A DNA stretch of 64,000 nucleotides from Granulicella rosea (lineage in GTDB: Bacteria; Acidobacteriota; Terriglobia; Terriglobales; Acidobacteriaceae), in NCBI RefSeq assembly GCF_900188085.1, contig NZ_FZOU01000002.1, forward strand, positions 248,001 to 312,000, given 5' to 3'. The first letter of the stretch is position 1, and each line of letters starts with the position of its first letter. Positions 63,849-64,000 of this stretch are shown one piece after another. A program made the position numbers and the translations under genes. The notes below the pieces were generated by a model. It had not been told where the DNA came from and ran no database searches. It saw only the letters and a list, made by a program, of their open reading frames with translations.

Positions 63849-64000
63849 CTACTTCACCGGCGAGATCCCGAAATCCTTCAGCCGGCCCTGCACCTTGTCG
63901 GAAAGCACCCAATCCAGAAACAGCTTCGCATCCGCCGCATGGTCCGAGCCCTTCACGACCACGGCGCACTGCCGGATCTCCGGGTAGACGAACGGCATGA
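63849..64000 (-). CDS. modA: Molybdate-binding periplasmic protein, C-terminal end (cut by window edge)
   Basis: Only the last 50 or so residues are inside the window, ending ...LKDFGISPVK at the stop at 63849. The visible end MPFVYPEIRQCAVVVKGSDH, then AADAKLFLDWVLSDKVQGRL matches the C-terminal lobe of ModA-type molybdate-binding proteins. Position first in the mod operon supports the assignment. The signal peptide and ligand residues are beyond the edge. Confidence 0.8.
   Translation of the reverse strand, partial: MPFVYPEIRQCAVVVKGSDHAADAKLFLDWVLSDKVQGRLKDFGISPVK

Overview
The window looks like chromosomal DNA of an Acidobacteriota member, most likely class Terriglobia (the Terriglobus/Granulicella/Edaphobacter group). 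This is inferred from the high GC content, an Oar-like TonB-dependent receptor, a cluster of sedolisin (S53) proteins with many Ig-like repeats, and the gene repertoire as a whole. The DNA is almost fully coding. Once the tmRNA and one candidate small RNA are counted, no gene-free stretch exceeds about 300 bases. No rRNA, tRNA, CRISPR array, transposase or prophage was recognised.

Layout. 1-8.4 kb: end of a histidine phosphatase, a ClC channel, a secreted GH5 glycosidase, a phosphoglycolate phosphatase, a DUF4097-like secreted protein with a MacA-type adaptor, small proteins and lpxD. 8.6-15 kb: CCA-adding enzyme with a strange charged tail, an FMN reductase, the cytochrome c oxidase operon coxB-coxA-coxC plus a small CxxC membrane protein, and a small holin-like membrane protein. 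15-22 kb: pdxS and pdxT (vitamin B6) separated by a secreted amidohydrolase, a HEAT-like protein, and RecQ with three HRDC-like modules. 22-29.6 kb: the TonB-dependent receptor, a 75-residue conserved protein, a RibB with a degenerate RibA half, and a zinc alcohol dehydrogenase with an AraC regulator. 29.9-32.2 kb: a secreted SGNH hydrolase nested in an Ig domain. 32.3-37.4 kb: tmRNA, EamA transporter, a PCYC-motif protein, a candidate sRNA, pterin dehydratase, an HD-GYP response regulator, glmU and a Uma2-type nuclease. 37.4-40.5 kb: an active/inactive M16 peptidase pair. 40.7-53.3 kb: three giant S53-type secreted proteins. 53.4-64 kb: ppk1, an 11-mer-repeat protein, heme A synthase, a TonB-C protein, proC, a truncated DUF885 protein, a degenerate Fis/AAA+ regulator, bacilliredoxin, murB, and modC-modB-modA (modA cut by the window end).

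Themes. The least explained signal is a C-terminal module shared by the SGNH hydrolase and all three S53 proteins. It consists of a membrane segment, an Arg-rich turn, a second hydrophobic segment ending in a lipobox-like Gly-Cys, and a tail ending in Val-Gln. One of the S53 proteins has lost its catalytic residues. A short palindromic repeat (core GTCATTCCCGAAGGGAATC) occurs nine times in or next to intergenic spacers and supplies the last codons and stop of two genes. Coordinates of gene starts were chosen from ribosome-binding sites and signal peptides, so several differ from the longest open frame.
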